Origin: an uncultured Collinsella sp.
Lineage (GTDB): Bacteria; Actinomycetota; Coriobacteriia; Coriobacteriales; Coriobacteriaceae
Assembly: GCA_959599095.1 (NCBI GenBank)
Contig: CAUGGC010000006.1
Coordinates: 11,655-75,654, forward strand
Direction of reading: 5' to 3'
Length of the DNA: 64,000 nt
The translations under genes were made by a program, and so were the position numbers. Positions within the stretch are counted from its first letter, which is position 1. Every line of letters starts with the position of its first letter. The notes under the pieces are model-generated. The model searched no databases. It worked only from the letters and a program-made list of their open reading frames with translations, and was not told the origin of the DNA. This document shows, piece after piece, positions 9,601 to 18,487 of this stretch.

Positions 9601-10328
9601 GCGTGCGCATGGGCATCTGTCCGTTTCCGGTGCGTGACTCGTATAGCTACTCGTCAATCGCCGCGGCGCTCCATGCCGAGACAGAAGACCGTGCCGCCGA
9701 GGCGCGTGTGCCCATGGACGAGTCCGGTGATGATGCGGAGTCGGATGGTTCCGAGATGACGGATGCAGACGTGGCCGCTGTTGAGCCCGCCGGCAACCCT
9801 ATGGCGCTGGGCTCGGCGTTCCATGCCGCCTGCCAGTGGCTGATCGAGATGGGTTCCGATGCACTGCCCGCTGAGCGTGCCGATGCGCTGGCGCGCCTGT
9901 GGCGCCTGACGCCGGAGCAGCGCGAACGCTTCGACGTTGCCCTGGACCGCTGGCTCGAGTCGGCTGTTCGTGCCGACCTGCTCGCGTGGCCGTGCGTTCG
10001 TGCCGAAGTGCCGTTCTTCTCGCTGGGCTGCGAGGACGAGGACATCGCCCGCTACGGTGCATATGCCGAAGGCGCCATCGACGCTTTGGCGACCGACCCG
10101 GCCGATCCGTCACGCGCACTGGTCATCGATTACAAGACGGGTGGCACGTCGGATGAGACGCCGGACCAGCTGCTCGAGAAGCACGCCCTGCAGGCGCGCG
10201 TCTACGCCGACGTGTTGCACAAGGCGGGCTTTGAGACGGTGACGGTCAAGTTCGTTCGCGTGGAGCAGGCGAATCCAGCCATCTTCGTCGAACCCGCCGA
10301 ACCTCAAGTAGTCACCTACAATCTCTAG
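6696..10328 (+). CDS. addA: AddA-like UvrD-family helicase-nuclease
   Basis: The motor and second nuclease subunit of AddAB, 1210 residues. All superfamily 1A helicase motifs are visible: Walker A SAGAGSGKT with K31, motif Ia ITFTKDAAAEI, motif II IDEFQD with D347 and E348, motif III GDAQQSIYRFRG, motif V TVHASKGLEYP and motif VI LLYVAMTRARE. A C-terminal PD-(D/E)XK nuclease follows with the upstream helix LGSAFHAACQWL and VIDYKTGG (D1145, K1147). The ATG at 6696 is preceded by AAGGAGGG at the end of addB. AddA rather than RecB is favoured because the partner is AddB-like and no recC or recD is nearby. Confidence 0.92.
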   Translation: MDLSTLMPQQLQIVKTLDRPLFVSAGAGSGKTFTLTRRIVYALSPESGPFVEHLDQVLAITFTKDAAAEIRDRVRRALIDEGMDEEALTVDDAWISTIHGMCSRILRAHALELGIDPEFTVLTDTDELMDQAVEHVLGRATAPDAAPELAASLKALYAWYPMAGEGGSFGAGTTIKGLVRDLLELSSQLPGGMDDVRVARGQADTSALADAYRAALGASKAATEKAQVALDAIDAFEASGKTMVDAARLMMSCTMPRASKAFPKEQVELLKAEAADAFINIVLACGGPALDALVGLARSVEAEYRALKAAQSALDNNDLLRMAYEALRDYPAIRAAYEGRFKMVMIDEFQDTDQMQVDLIRYLTGAGERALCTVGDAQQSIYRFRGAEVEVFRRQERKVGSSAAPEATAVADAPAGELVKLVRNFRSHDEVLRYVARVFDGDDGGLMQGFLDLEASDGRKDTLVADASRRQALFVAGGSTQERTQAKARAIAERFRALADAGQPQGGMVLLLGRMTNADVYAQAFRDQGLDCVIAGGSVFAQAAEVQTVRALVCALANPADTAQGLMPLLASPMFALGAQEFLALATKLDSETGETSRRNIDMGIMSDFDVPGLQDLPLVTRAREVLRYALRRVGRDSFAAIARDVVNASGWFVRLGQRGPEGKAIAANVLKALDAVAEAEAEFGNSPRSIALAFDRFLAGKEAPGALNEEGDGAVRIMTVHASKGLEYPVVAVAECFGVRKSSGAAQMGRVEGGAQVVALPARFDGVKLADGTFVKGDDVKKQFEHAFKGKGTSLWLPPELMEDVCATGSPAEAFVRLRNDDLQLSLEERARLLYVAMTRARELVILAMDTGVSRGKVTAPTFDVETDLTYDVLRRILPTDSLDMPQLDSDRLVFDNSKPGDYELISLAGFTFGEQAFEANASLDAEGRLVRGDADTDAADDSASTIVPGPADPKPDSFELVYPRAVGVRMGICPFPVRDSYSYSSIAAALHAETEDRAAEARVPMDESGDDAESDGSEMTDADVAAVEPAGNPMALGSAFHAACQWLIEMGSDALPAERADALARLWRLTPEQRERFDVALDRWLESAVRADLLAWPCVRAEVPFFSLGCEDEDIARYGAYAEGAIDALATDPADPSRALVIDYKTGGTSDETPDQLLEKHALQARVYADVLHKAGFETVTVKFVRVEQANPAIFVEPAEPQVVTYNL

Positions 10329-10340
10329 CCCTCAGATAAC

Positions 10341-10403
10341 TTGCGGTGGAATACGGACTGTTTTGGCCAGAAAATCCGCCAATCAGTCCGTATTTCACCG
10401 CAA
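10341..10403. repeat. Long intergenic hairpin (20-bp arms) between addA and dnaE
   Basis: Bases 10341-10360 and 10384-10403 are inverted complements with one mismatch (G:U in RNA). The 23-base loop holds a further TTGGC/GCCAA pairing, so about 25 pairs can form. There is no T-run, so it is not a standard terminator. It may be a palindromic dispersed element. No second copy is present in the window. Confidence 0.75.
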
Positions 10404-10545
10404 CTGAGAGAGGGGAGGGGTGGGTAGTGCTGCCTGATCGTTCTGATCGCTAAAACCCGTGTTGGTTTGGCTAGGTTCGGGTGCTGTCCGTGCCGTGGGG
10501 TAAAATCGTTCAGTCAGAACACGAACCCGCATCGGAGCTCATCAC

Positions 10546-13500
10546 ATGGCATTCGTCCATCTGCACAACCACACTGTCTTTTCCATGCTCGACGGCGCAA
10601 CCCGTATCCAGGATATGGTCAACCGTGCCGTTGAGCTGGGCATGCCCGCCGTGGCCATTACCGACCACGGCTACATGTATGGCGTGCCCGACCTGGCGCT
10701 GGCCTGCGACGCCGTCAACCACAACACGCCCGAGTACAAAACCTGGAGCCACGACAAGGCCTTCCTGGAAAAGGACCGCCGCGACGAGCTGGTGGAGCCC
10801 GATCCCGAGGAAAACCCGCGCGAGCATGCCCAGTATGTGAAGGACATGGCCATGTGGGACGAGAAGGGCAACATCGACGAGCTCAAGCCGCCCCTGGTCA
10901 TCAAGCCCATCTTTGGCTGCGAGGTCTACTTTACGCCGGACGAGACTCTTGCTCGCGACCACAAGCCCGAGCTCTACCACATGATCCTTCTGGCCAAGGA
11001 CCAGGAGGGCTACGTCAACCTGATGCAGACGGTTTCCGAGGCCGCCGTGCAGGGCTTTTACTACAAGCCGCGCGTGACGCTCGACAACCTGCGCCGCCAC
11101 GCCAAGGGCATGATCTGCACGAGCGCCTGCATCGCGGGCATCATCCCCAAGTACATCGACCGCGGTGACATGGAGGGCGCCATCAAGTGGGCCGAGACCT
11201 TCCGTGACACCTTCGAGCCCGGCGACTTCTACATCGAGATCCAGGAACACGGCATCACCACCGACAACGGCCTGACCGACGAGCAGATGGACCGCACGCT
11301 CATCGACATCGCCAAGCAGGTGGGCGTCAAGGTCATCGCCACCAACGACTTCCACTACCTGCGCCGCGAGGACGCGCCCGTGCAGGACGTCATCATGTGC
11401 ATTGGCATGAACGCCAAGGTCGACGACCCTAACCGCATGCGCATGACCGGCTCGGAGTTTTACATGAAGACCGAGGAGGAGATGCGGGCGATGTTCCCGT
11501 ATTGCCCCGAGGCCTGCGACAACACGCTCGAGATCGCCGACAAGTGCTACGTTGAGCTGGACTGGGACTCCATCATCCTGCCGCGCTTCCCGTTGCTCGA
11601 TCCCGGCGAGACGCACGAGAGCCAGTTCCGCCGCGAGTGCGAGAAGGGCCTGCGCCAGCACTACGGTGACGACTGGGCCACGCGCGAGATCGGCGGCGTC
11701 AACATCAAAGAGCGCTTTGAGTACGAATACAAGGTCATCTGCGACAAGGGCTTTGCCGCCTACTTTTTGATCGTTGCCGAGTACGTGCAATGGGCCAAGG
11801 ACAACGGCATCGGCGTCGGCCCCGGCCGTGGCTCGGCCGCCGGCGCTATCGTCGCCTACGCCATGAACATCACCGCGTTCGACCCGCTCGAGAACGGCCT
11901 GATGTTCGAGAGGTTCCTGTCCCCGCAGCGTACCGAGATGCCCGATATCGATATGGACTTCGACGATGAGCGGCGCCTCGAGGTCGTGGAGCACGTTCGC
12001 CAGCTCTACGGCCCCGAGAAGGTTACCCACGTCATCACCTACTCGACCATTAAGGCCAAGCAGGCCATCAACGACGCCGCGCGCGTCCTGGACTACCCGG
12101 TCTACATGGGCCAGCGCCTGTCCAAGATGGTCTCGAGCGACCCCAAGGTCAAGCTCAAGCAGGTGCTCGAAAAGCAACCCGGCAAAGAGGATCTGTTTAA
12201 CCCCGACTTTGCCGAGGCCTATAAAAAGGACGACGACGCCCGCCGCATCATCGACACGGCGCTCTCGATCGAGGGCCTTACCCGTGGCGAGGGCGTGCAC
12301 GCGTGCGCCGTTCTGATTTGCCGCGACCCCGTCAACGAGCACGTGCCCACCAAGCTCGATACCAAGGGCGGCGTCGAGATTACCCAGTACGAGGGCCATA
12401 CCGTTGCCGACATGGGCCTGCTCAAGATGGACTTCCTGGGTCTGCGTACGCTGACGGTTATCTCCAAGGCCAAGGCCAACATCAAAAAGAACTTCGGCAT
12501 CGACATCAAAGAGGAAGAGATTCCCTTTGACGACCCCGAGATCTTTAAGCTCATGGGCTCCGGCCACACCGCCGGCGTCTTCCAGGTCGAGTCCGCCGGC
12601 ATGACGGCCACGATCAAGAACATGAAGCCCACCGAGTACAAGCACGTCGTGGCATTGATCGCTCTGTACCGCCCGGGACCGCTGGGCGCCGGCATGGTTT
12701 CGTCCTATATCAACCGTATGAACGGCAAGGAACCGGCTGTCTCCTACGACGACCGTCTGGACGACATCCTGGGCGAAACCTACGGCACCATGGTCTATCA
12801 GGAGCAGGTTATGCTCATCTCCGTCGAGATGTGCGGCTTCTCCAAGGGCGAATCGGACTCGCGTATCCGTAAGCCCGTGGCTAAGAAAAAGATCAAGCTG
12901 CTCACGTCGACGGTGCTCCACTGGGAGGATGGCTCGGACGAGACCACCTACGACCACTGGATGAACGGCGCTATCAAGAACAACTACACGCGCGAGGTCG
13001 CCCAGAAGATTTGGGACGATGTTCTTGAGTTCGCGTCCTACGCCTTTAACAAGTCGCACTCCGCCGGCTACGCCATCCTGGTTATGCAGACGGCGTGGCT
13101 CAAGGCGCACTATCCGCACGAGTACATGGCGGCCGTTCTGACGTCCTATACGGGCAAGACCGACAAGATCGTTCACTACGTCTCGGCGTGCCGTCACGAC
13201 GGCATCCCCGTGCTGTCGCCAGATGTCAACGAGTCCGGTACTGAGTTCACGGCTACCAAGGAGGGCGTGCGCTTTGGTCTGGCCGGCATCCGCGGCGTGG
13301 GCACCGGCGTGGCGCAGGCGATTATCGCCGAGCGCGAGGCGGGCGGTCCGTTTAAGACGCTGCACGACTTTGTCGAGCGCGTGGACTCGAGCCAGGCCAA
13401 CCGCCGTGTGATCGAATCGCTCATCAAGGCAGGCGCCTTCGACTCCACGGGGTATCCGCGTCGCCAGATGATGCACTTTGTGGATAAGAACAACCCTGAG

Positions 13501-14349
13501 AACATCATCGATGCCGCGGTGAAGCGCCAGAAGGATCGTGCGAGCGGCCAGACGTCGTTCTTCGACATGTTTGGTGATGTTGAGGGCTCGGGCTTTGAGG
13601 TGAGCGTGCCCGATCCGGATGGCCAGGAGTGGGACCGCCACCTTAAGTTGAGCCAGGAGAAGGAGGTTCTGGGCATCTATGTCTCGGACCACCCGCTGCG
13701 CCCGTTTGAGTATGCGCTGGCCAAGGCACGCGACTTCTCGTTCTCGCAGATCGACACTGGCTACGAAGTTCAGAATCCTACGGGCGGTACCATCAACCAG
13801 GAGATTCCCGAGGGCAAGGCGCTGTGGTGGGCCGGCATGGTCTCGAGCGTGTCCAAGCGCGTGACCAAAAACGGCGACCCCATGGGCATCGTGCAGCTCG
13901 AAGACATGGAAGGCGAGGCCACGGTCGTGGTGTTCCCCAAGACCTACAAGGAGGCCGAGGGGTATCTGTATGGCGAGGTCGATCCCGAGACCGGCGCGCA
14001 GCTGTCCGACGCGTTTGTGCGCATTAAGGGCAAGCTCGAGCGCTCGGACCGCGGCGACCAGATCATCGCGCAGGAGATTGTGCCGCTGGAGCTTAGCGAG
14101 GAGAAAAACAAGCCCAAGGTCTTTGAGGTCATGGTGCCCAACAGCCGATTTAGCCAGGGCAATATGGCGCGCCTGGCCACGGTGCTCACCACCAACCCGG
14201 GCGGCGACCGCGTGGAGATCTTTATTGAGCAAGTCGACGGGCGCGTGCTGCGTGCTGAGGTGCCGGCCAAGGTCAATGCACGCTCGATTCCGCTGCTGGC
14301 AGAGGCAAAGGCCATCGTCGGCAACCAAGGCCGCGTGACGGTTATCTAA
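10546..14349 (+). CDS. dnaE: DNA polymerase III alpha subunit
   Basis: The main replicative polymerase, 1267 residues. The N-terminal PHP domain keeps its metal-binding motifs: HLHNHT with H5, H7 and H9, ITDHG, GCEVYF, TSACIAG and NDFHY, so proofreading by the PHP domain is possible. The domain is enlarged by a charged insert at about residues 65-115. The palm carries PDIDMDFDD (467-474) with catalytic Asp residues, and the fingers contain FNKSHSAGYA. The usual GEADLLRRAMGKKK stretch is altered (GESDSRIRKPVAKKK) and is followed by an acidic insert. An OB-fold occupies the C-terminal third. The start fits the family N-terminus, although the ribosome site is weak. Confidence 0.95.
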   Translation: MAFVHLHNHTVFSMLDGATRIQDMVNRAVELGMPAVAITDHGYMYGVPDLALACDAVNHNTPEYKTWSHDKAFLEKDRRDELVEPDPEENPREHAQYVKDMAMWDEKGNIDELKPPLVIKPIFGCEVYFTPDETLARDHKPELYHMILLAKDQEGYVNLMQTVSEAAVQGFYYKPRVTLDNLRRHAKGMICTSACIAGIIPKYIDRGDMEGAIKWAETFRDTFEPGDFYIEIQEHGITTDNGLTDEQMDRTLIDIAKQVGVKVIATNDFHYLRREDAPVQDVIMCIGMNAKVDDPNRMRMTGSEFYMKTEEEMRAMFPYCPEACDNTLEIADKCYVELDWDSIILPRFPLLDPGETHESQFRRECEKGLRQHYGDDWATREIGGVNIKERFEYEYKVICDKGFAAYFLIVAEYVQWAKDNGIGVGPGRGSAAGAIVAYAMNITAFDPLENGLMFERFLSPQRTEMPDIDMDFDDERRLEVVEHVRQLYGPEKVTHVITYSTIKAKQAINDAARVLDYPVYMGQRLSKMVSSDPKVKLKQVLEKQPGKEDLFNPDFAEAYKKDDDARRIIDTALSIEGLTRGEGVHACAVLICRDPVNEHVPTKLDTKGGVEITQYEGHTVADMGLLKMDFLGLRTLTVISKAKANIKKNFGIDIKEEEIPFDDPEIFKLMGSGHTAGVFQVESAGMTATIKNMKPTEYKHVVALIALYRPGPLGAGMVSSYINRMNGKEPAVSYDDRLDDILGETYGTMVYQEQVMLISVEMCGFSKGESDSRIRKPVAKKKIKLLTSTVLHWEDGSDETTYDHWMNGAIKNNYTREVAQKIWDDVLEFASYAFNKSHSAGYAILVMQTAWLKAHYPHEYMAAVLTSYTGKTDKIVHYVSACRHDGIPVLSPDVNESGTEFTATKEGVRFGLAGIRGVGTGVAQAIIAEREAGGPFKTLHDFVERVDSSQANRRVIESLIKAGAFDSTGYPRRQMMHFVDKNNPENIIDAAVKRQKDRASGQTSFFDMFGDVEGSGFEVSVPDPDGQEWDRHLKLSQEKEVLGIYVSDHPLRPFEYALAKARDFSFSQIDTGYEVQNPTGGTINQEIPEGKALWWAGMVSSVSKRVTKNGDPMGIVQLEDMEGEATVVVFPKTYKEAEGYLYGEVDPETGAQLSDAFVRIKGKLERSDRGDQIIAQEIVPLELSEEKNKPKVFEVMVPNSRFSQGNMARLATVLTTNPGGDRVEIFIEQVDGRVLRAEVPAKVNARSIPLLAEAKAIVGNQGRVTVI

Positions 14350-14377
14350 GCTACCCCGGGTGAGATTGGAGGAAGTG

Positions 14378-17300
14378 ATGGCGCAGGGGACGTTTGTGCA
14401 GGCGCTCCGGAAAGAGGCGGCGCTGAGTGGCACCTTTATGAAGGGGCGTTCGCTCATGCTCAACGGCGCCGTGCTGTCGATCGAGGACAGCGGCTCGCGC
14501 TTCTCCAAAAACGTGACGGTTGAGGGCTCGGTGCGCGGTTCGCGTGGCGACCTGTACAAGACGCACGTGGCGCTCGACATGGACGAGCACGAGGTGATCG
14601 ACTACGACTGCGATTGCCCCGCTGCCTATCGCTACCCCGGCATGTGCAAGCACGCTATTGCCACGGCTCTGGCGTATTTGGATGCCAGCGGCGCCGAGCC
14701 CGTCGAAGGTTTGCGCACGCCGGTCCGCACGTTTGCGGCGCAGCCGAAACAGCCCGCGCGCAACGCGCCCAAAGCGCCGGCCGTCAATCCCAACTTTCCC
14801 TTTCCGGCGCCCGTCCCCACGAGTCCCAGCCTCATGGCGGCGCTCTCCGATCTTTCGGACGCGCGCATGGATGAGCTGGCGAGCATGCGCCGCAAGCTCG
14901 CCGGCAGTGTGGATCCCGATGCCCCCAAGGCGGTGTTGGAGCCCTCGCTGGTGCCGTATTATAATCCACTGTTTGCCGAGCGCTTTAGCTGGGCGCTCGA
15001 GCTTCGCATTCGCTGTGGATCGGTCTCCTACGTGGTCAAGGACATCGACGGCATGGCCGATGCCTACGTGCGCGGCGGCACCTTCTCGTACGGCAAGAAG
15101 CTCACGTTTGTCCATACGCCCGAAGCCTTCGAAGACGTGTCGACAAAGCTGCTCAACCTTGTCGTGACGACAGTTGCCTATCTCGATGACATCACAAGCT
15201 CGCGTTCGGCGTCGTACGACTTTGCCCGCAGCGGTTTTGTCGCCGAGCGTCAGTTGCCGCTGTCCGAGCATAGCATCGTATATGTGCTGGACCTGTTGCG
15301 CGGCCAGACCATCTCTTTTGAGCCCGCCTGGTCGCGGGGGACGACGATGCATCGCACCTATGACGTGGCGGTTGAGATGCCTCCGGAAGGGGAGGACGAG
15401 GCGCTGTCTGAGCGCCCACCGCTCCTTGCCGCCAAAATCGCGCCGGCGGCTGGTGGCAGCTACGATCTACGCCTGCCGGCCGATGCATACTGCTTTGCTT
15501 CGGGCGACGTTGCCTATCTGGTCGACACCCGCCGTGCGCGCCGCGCCGATGTAGCGTTTGCCCAGCATGCGGCGCCGTTCCTATCGCGCTTACTGCCCTG
15601 TCGCACGCCGATCCATATCGCTGTCGACCAGGTGGGGGAGTTCTGTCGTATGGCGCTGCCCATTTTGCGCGACTATACCGACCTTACCGCGCCCGCCGCG
15701 CTCGATACCGTGGCGCCCGAGCCGAGCTTTGCTATGGCGATCGGCGTCGACGATGGGCTTGTGACCTGCAAAATTACGGTTGCCTACGGCGACTGGTCGG
15801 CAGATCTCTTTAGCCTGGGCGCTCCGGGCAGCCCCTTCGAAGAGCAACGCCCCGGCGTGCCGCCCCGCGACGAGGTGGCAGAGTTTCGTGTTATGGACAC
15901 GGCGGCCCTGTACTTCGATTTCTACGAGGGCGGTCTGGCGTTTGAGGAGCGCGATGACGAGAGCTTGTTCTGCCTGCTGACCGAGGGCCTGTCCGCCCTG
16001 TCCGAGCTGGGTGAGGTCATGCTCAGCGACCGTCTGCGCCAGATTTCGGTGCGACCCGCGCCCAAGCTCTCGGTTCGTGCGACCGTCAAGAGCAATCTGC
16101 TCGACGTCGAACTGGGCGCGAGCGGCCTTTCGGCGTCAGACCTTGCCATCTACCTCGACTCCTACAAGCGTCACCAGACGTTTGCGCGCCTTACGTCCGG
16201 CGACATCATTCGTTTGGACGAGGGTGCCCGAGCCGCGTTTGGCCTTGCCGAGGATCTGGGGGTCGATGCTGTTGACCTGCTCGACGGCGTGTCGCTTCCC
16301 GCGTCGAGCACCCTGTTCGTCGATAGCATGCTCGCGCGCACGCCCGCGCTCGAGGCCGATCGCGACGCTGCGTTCCGCCGTACCGTCGAGCGTCTGGACA
16401 CGCTCGGCAAGATGGACTTTACGGTGCCGGCATCGCTCAAGGCAACGATGCGCGGCTACCAGGTCGACGGATACCAGTGGCTCGGCTCGCTCGAACACCT
16501 GGGCCTTGGCGGCATCTTGGCCGACGACATGGGCCTGGGCAAAACGCTGCAGATGATCGCGCATATCCTCGCGCGCGTGGAAGCGGGGGACATTAAGCCC
16601 ACGCTTGTGGTGTGCCCTGCGTCGCTCGTGTACAACTGGACTGCCGAGCTGGAGCGCTTCGCCCCGTCGCTCGATGTGTGCGCCATCGTGGGCGCCAAGG
16701 CCCAGCGTCGCGTGCAAATCGCCGGCGTGGCCGAGCATAACGTGGTCGTGACGTCGTATGACCTTATGCGGCGCGATATCGACGAGTACGTCGAGCAGGA
16801 CTTTGCCCGCGTGGTACTCGATGAGGCCCAGTACATTAAAAACCCGCTCACCCAGGTGGCGCGTGCCACCAAGCGCCTGCCGGCCGGCGTGCGCTTTGCC
16901 CTGACGGGCACGCCCATCGAAAACCGCCTATCCGAGCTCTGGAGCATCTTCGACTTTTTGATGCCGGGCCTACTTGGCACGCGCGAGTCGTTTGCCAAGC
17001 GCTTCGAAAGCCCGGTCGAGCATGCCGAGGGCGACAGTGCCGCTCGCCTGCAAGCGCTCGTGTCGCCGTTTGTGCTGCGCCGTGTCAAGGAAGACGTGGT
17101 GGCCGACCTGCCCGAGAAGATCGAGGATACGGTCATGGCGCAGCTCACCGGCGAGCAGCGCAAGCTCTACCTGGCCAACCAGGACCGTATCGCCCAACAG
17201 GTGCAGCACCGCGAGTCATCCGAGTTTAAGAAAGACAAGCTCAAGGTGCTCGCCGAGCTCACCAAGCTGCGCCAGATCTGCTGCGACCCGCGTCTACACT

Positions 17301-17842
17301 ACGAGGATTACAAGGCGGGGAGCGCCAAGCTCGATACGTGCATGGAGCTCGTGCACGGCGCACTCGACGGCGGACATCGCATCCTATTGTTCAGCCAGTT
17401 TACGGGTATGCTCGATATTATCGGTAAGCGCTTGGCCAAGGAGGACATCGCCTTCCTTAAGCTCACGGGCGCTTCGTCTAAGGAGAGCCGCGCCAAGATG
17501 GTCGCGCAGTTCCAAGCGGGCGAGGTTCCGGTCTTTTTGATTTCGCTCAAGGCGGGCGGCGTGGGCCTTAACCTGACGGCGGCCGATGTGGTCATTCACT
17601 ACGACCCGTGGTGGAACGTGGCCGCGCAGGACCAGGCGACCGACCGCGCGCATCGTATTGGTCAGCAGCATACCGTGACCGTGTACAAGCTCATCGCCAA
17701 GGACACGATCGAGGAGCGCATTATGCAGATGCAGGAGTCCAAGCGCGACCTGGTCAACAGCGTGCTCGGCGGCGACGGCATCTCGTCGGCGTTGTTTACC
17801 CGCGAAGATGTTCTGGCGCTGCTGGGCGGCGACGGGCGCTAG
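14378..17842 (+). CDS. SWIM zinc-finger SNF2-family helicase
   Basis: A 1154-residue ATPase of the bacterial SNF2 (RapA/HepA-like) group. An N-terminal SWIM zinc finger is formed by C78, C80, C90 and H92. A long poorly conserved middle follows, then the SNF2 core: ADDMGLGKT with K722, LDEAQYIKN, TGTPIENRLSELWSIFDF, and the helicase C part LLFSQFTGML, SLKAGGVGLNL and DQATDRAHRIGQ. The likely job is remodelling nucleic acid-protein complexes during transcription or repair; the substrate is unknown. I chose the ATG at 14378 because GGAGGA lies four bases before it; an in-frame GTG at 14360 would precede that site. It lies 28 bases after dnaE, so co-transcription is plausible. Confidence 0.9.
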   Translation: MAQGTFVQALRKEAALSGTFMKGRSLMLNGAVLSIEDSGSRFSKNVTVEGSVRGSRGDLYKTHVALDMDEHEVIDYDCDCPAAYRYPGMCKHAIATALAYLDASGAEPVEGLRTPVRTFAAQPKQPARNAPKAPAVNPNFPFPAPVPTSPSLMAALSDLSDARMDELASMRRKLAGSVDPDAPKAVLEPSLVPYYNPLFAERFSWALELRIRCGSVSYVVKDIDGMADAYVRGGTFSYGKKLTFVHTPEAFEDVSTKLLNLVVTTVAYLDDITSSRSASYDFARSGFVAERQLPLSEHSIVYVLDLLRGQTISFEPAWSRGTTMHRTYDVAVEMPPEGEDEALSERPPLLAAKIAPAAGGSYDLRLPADAYCFASGDVAYLVDTRRARRADVAFAQHAAPFLSRLLPCRTPIHIAVDQVGEFCRMALPILRDYTDLTAPAALDTVAPEPSFAMAIGVDDGLVTCKITVAYGDWSADLFSLGAPGSPFEEQRPGVPPRDEVAEFRVMDTAALYFDFYEGGLAFEERDDESLFCLLTEGLSALSELGEVMLSDRLRQISVRPAPKLSVRATVKSNLLDVELGASGLSASDLAIYLDSYKRHQTFARLTSGDIIRLDEGARAAFGLAEDLGVDAVDLLDGVSLPASSTLFVDSMLARTPALEADRDAAFRRTVERLDTLGKMDFTVPASLKATMRGYQVDGYQWLGSLEHLGLGGILADDMGLGKTLQMIAHILARVEAGDIKPTLVVCPASLVYNWTAELERFAPSLDVCAIVGAKAQRRVQIAGVAEHNVVVTSYDLMRRDIDEYVEQDFARVVLDEAQYIKNPLTQVARATKRLPAGVRFALTGTPIENRLSELWSIFDFLMPGLLGTRESFAKRFESPVEHAEGDSAARLQALVSPFVLRRVKEDVVADLPEKIEDTVMAQLTGEQRKLYLANQDRIAQQVQHRESSEFKKDKLKVLAELTKLRQICCDPRLHYEDYKAGSAKLDTCMELVHGALDGGHRILLFSQFTGMLDIIGKRLAKEDIAFLKLTGASSKESRAKMVAQFQAGEVPVFLISLKAGGVGLNLTAADVVIHYDPWWNVAAQDQATDRAHRIGQQHTVTVYKLIAKDTIEERIMQMQESKRDLVNSVLGGDGISSALFTREDVLALLGGDGR

Positions 17843-18007
17843 CCGCGCGCGGGGTGGGACTGCTGGAGTGGGCAGGACGGTCGACGCATTTTGGCCCGAC
17901 CGCTTGCCTGATCCGTTATGTGTTCATTTGCAATGCCGTGGATGGTTTGTCTGCCTTTGGGCATAAGAACCATCGAGAACATTGGCACATCAGCAAAGGA
18001 GAACATC

Positions 18008-18370
18008 ATGGCGAAATTCTTTAAGGACCCCGACGGCAAGCTCATCGCTGCCCTTGGCGACGGCGTTGCGACCCCTGCCGGTTGCACGGAGCTGACTGCA
18101 AACACTGAGGACGCGGCGCACGAGAAGCACGTGCCTGTTGTCGAGACCGAGCGTGACGGTCACGTGATTCGCGCACGCGTTGGCTCGGTCGAGCACCCCA
18201 GCCTGCCCGAGCACTACATTGAGTGGATCGCCCTTGAGGCCGAGGGCCGCTTAGAGGTCCATTACCTTGAGCCCGGCATGAAACCCGCGACGTTTTTCGC
18301 GGGCGGCTCCAAGACCGGTACCGTCTATGCCTACTGCAACCTGCACGGGCTGTGGTCCGCGACATTCTAG
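18008..18370 (+). CDS. Superoxide reductase / desulfoferrodoxin-type protein lacking centre I
   Basis: Reduces superoxide to peroxide through a mononuclear iron with His4-Cys ligation, an oxygen defence typical of anaerobes. The 120-residue protein shows all centre II ligands: H41 (KHVPV), H63 and H69 (EHPSLPEHYIEW), C110 and H113 (YCNLHG). The N-terminal desulforedoxin centre, which needs four cysteines, is not intact because only C26 is present. It is therefore functionally like neelaredoxin although it keeps a degenerate N-terminal extension. AAAGGAGAACATC before the ATG sets the start. It is followed by its own terminator. Confidence 0.88.
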   Translation: MAKFFKDPDGKLIAALGDGVATPAGCTELTANTEDAAHEKHVPVVETERDGHVIRARVGSVEHPSLPEHYIEWIALEAEGRLEVHYLEPGMKPATFFAGGSKTGTVYAYCNLHGLWSATF

Positions 18371-18415
18371 GAGCGCGCCCCCGCTCGGGGTATCATAGCT
18401 AGCATATGCACATGC

Positions 18416-18448
18416 AAGCGCCGACTGCATTATGCGGCCGGCGCTTTT
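18416..18448 (+). terminator. Terminator after the superoxide reductase gene
   Basis: AAGCGCCG (18416-18423) pairs with CGGCGCTT (18439-18446), with further GCAT/ATGC pairing inside, and T residues follow. Confidence 0.8.
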
Positions 18449-18487
18449 ACTACGATTTCGATGGTTTACGACGGAAAGGGCTGAGCC

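Noticed and set aside
10510..14580. A 1356-codon open frame on the minus strand opposite dnaE
   Set aside because: It lies antisense to a certain dnaE, has repetitive low-complexity Val/Leu/Gly/His composition and no ribosome site or motif. Such shadows arise from GC-rich codon use.
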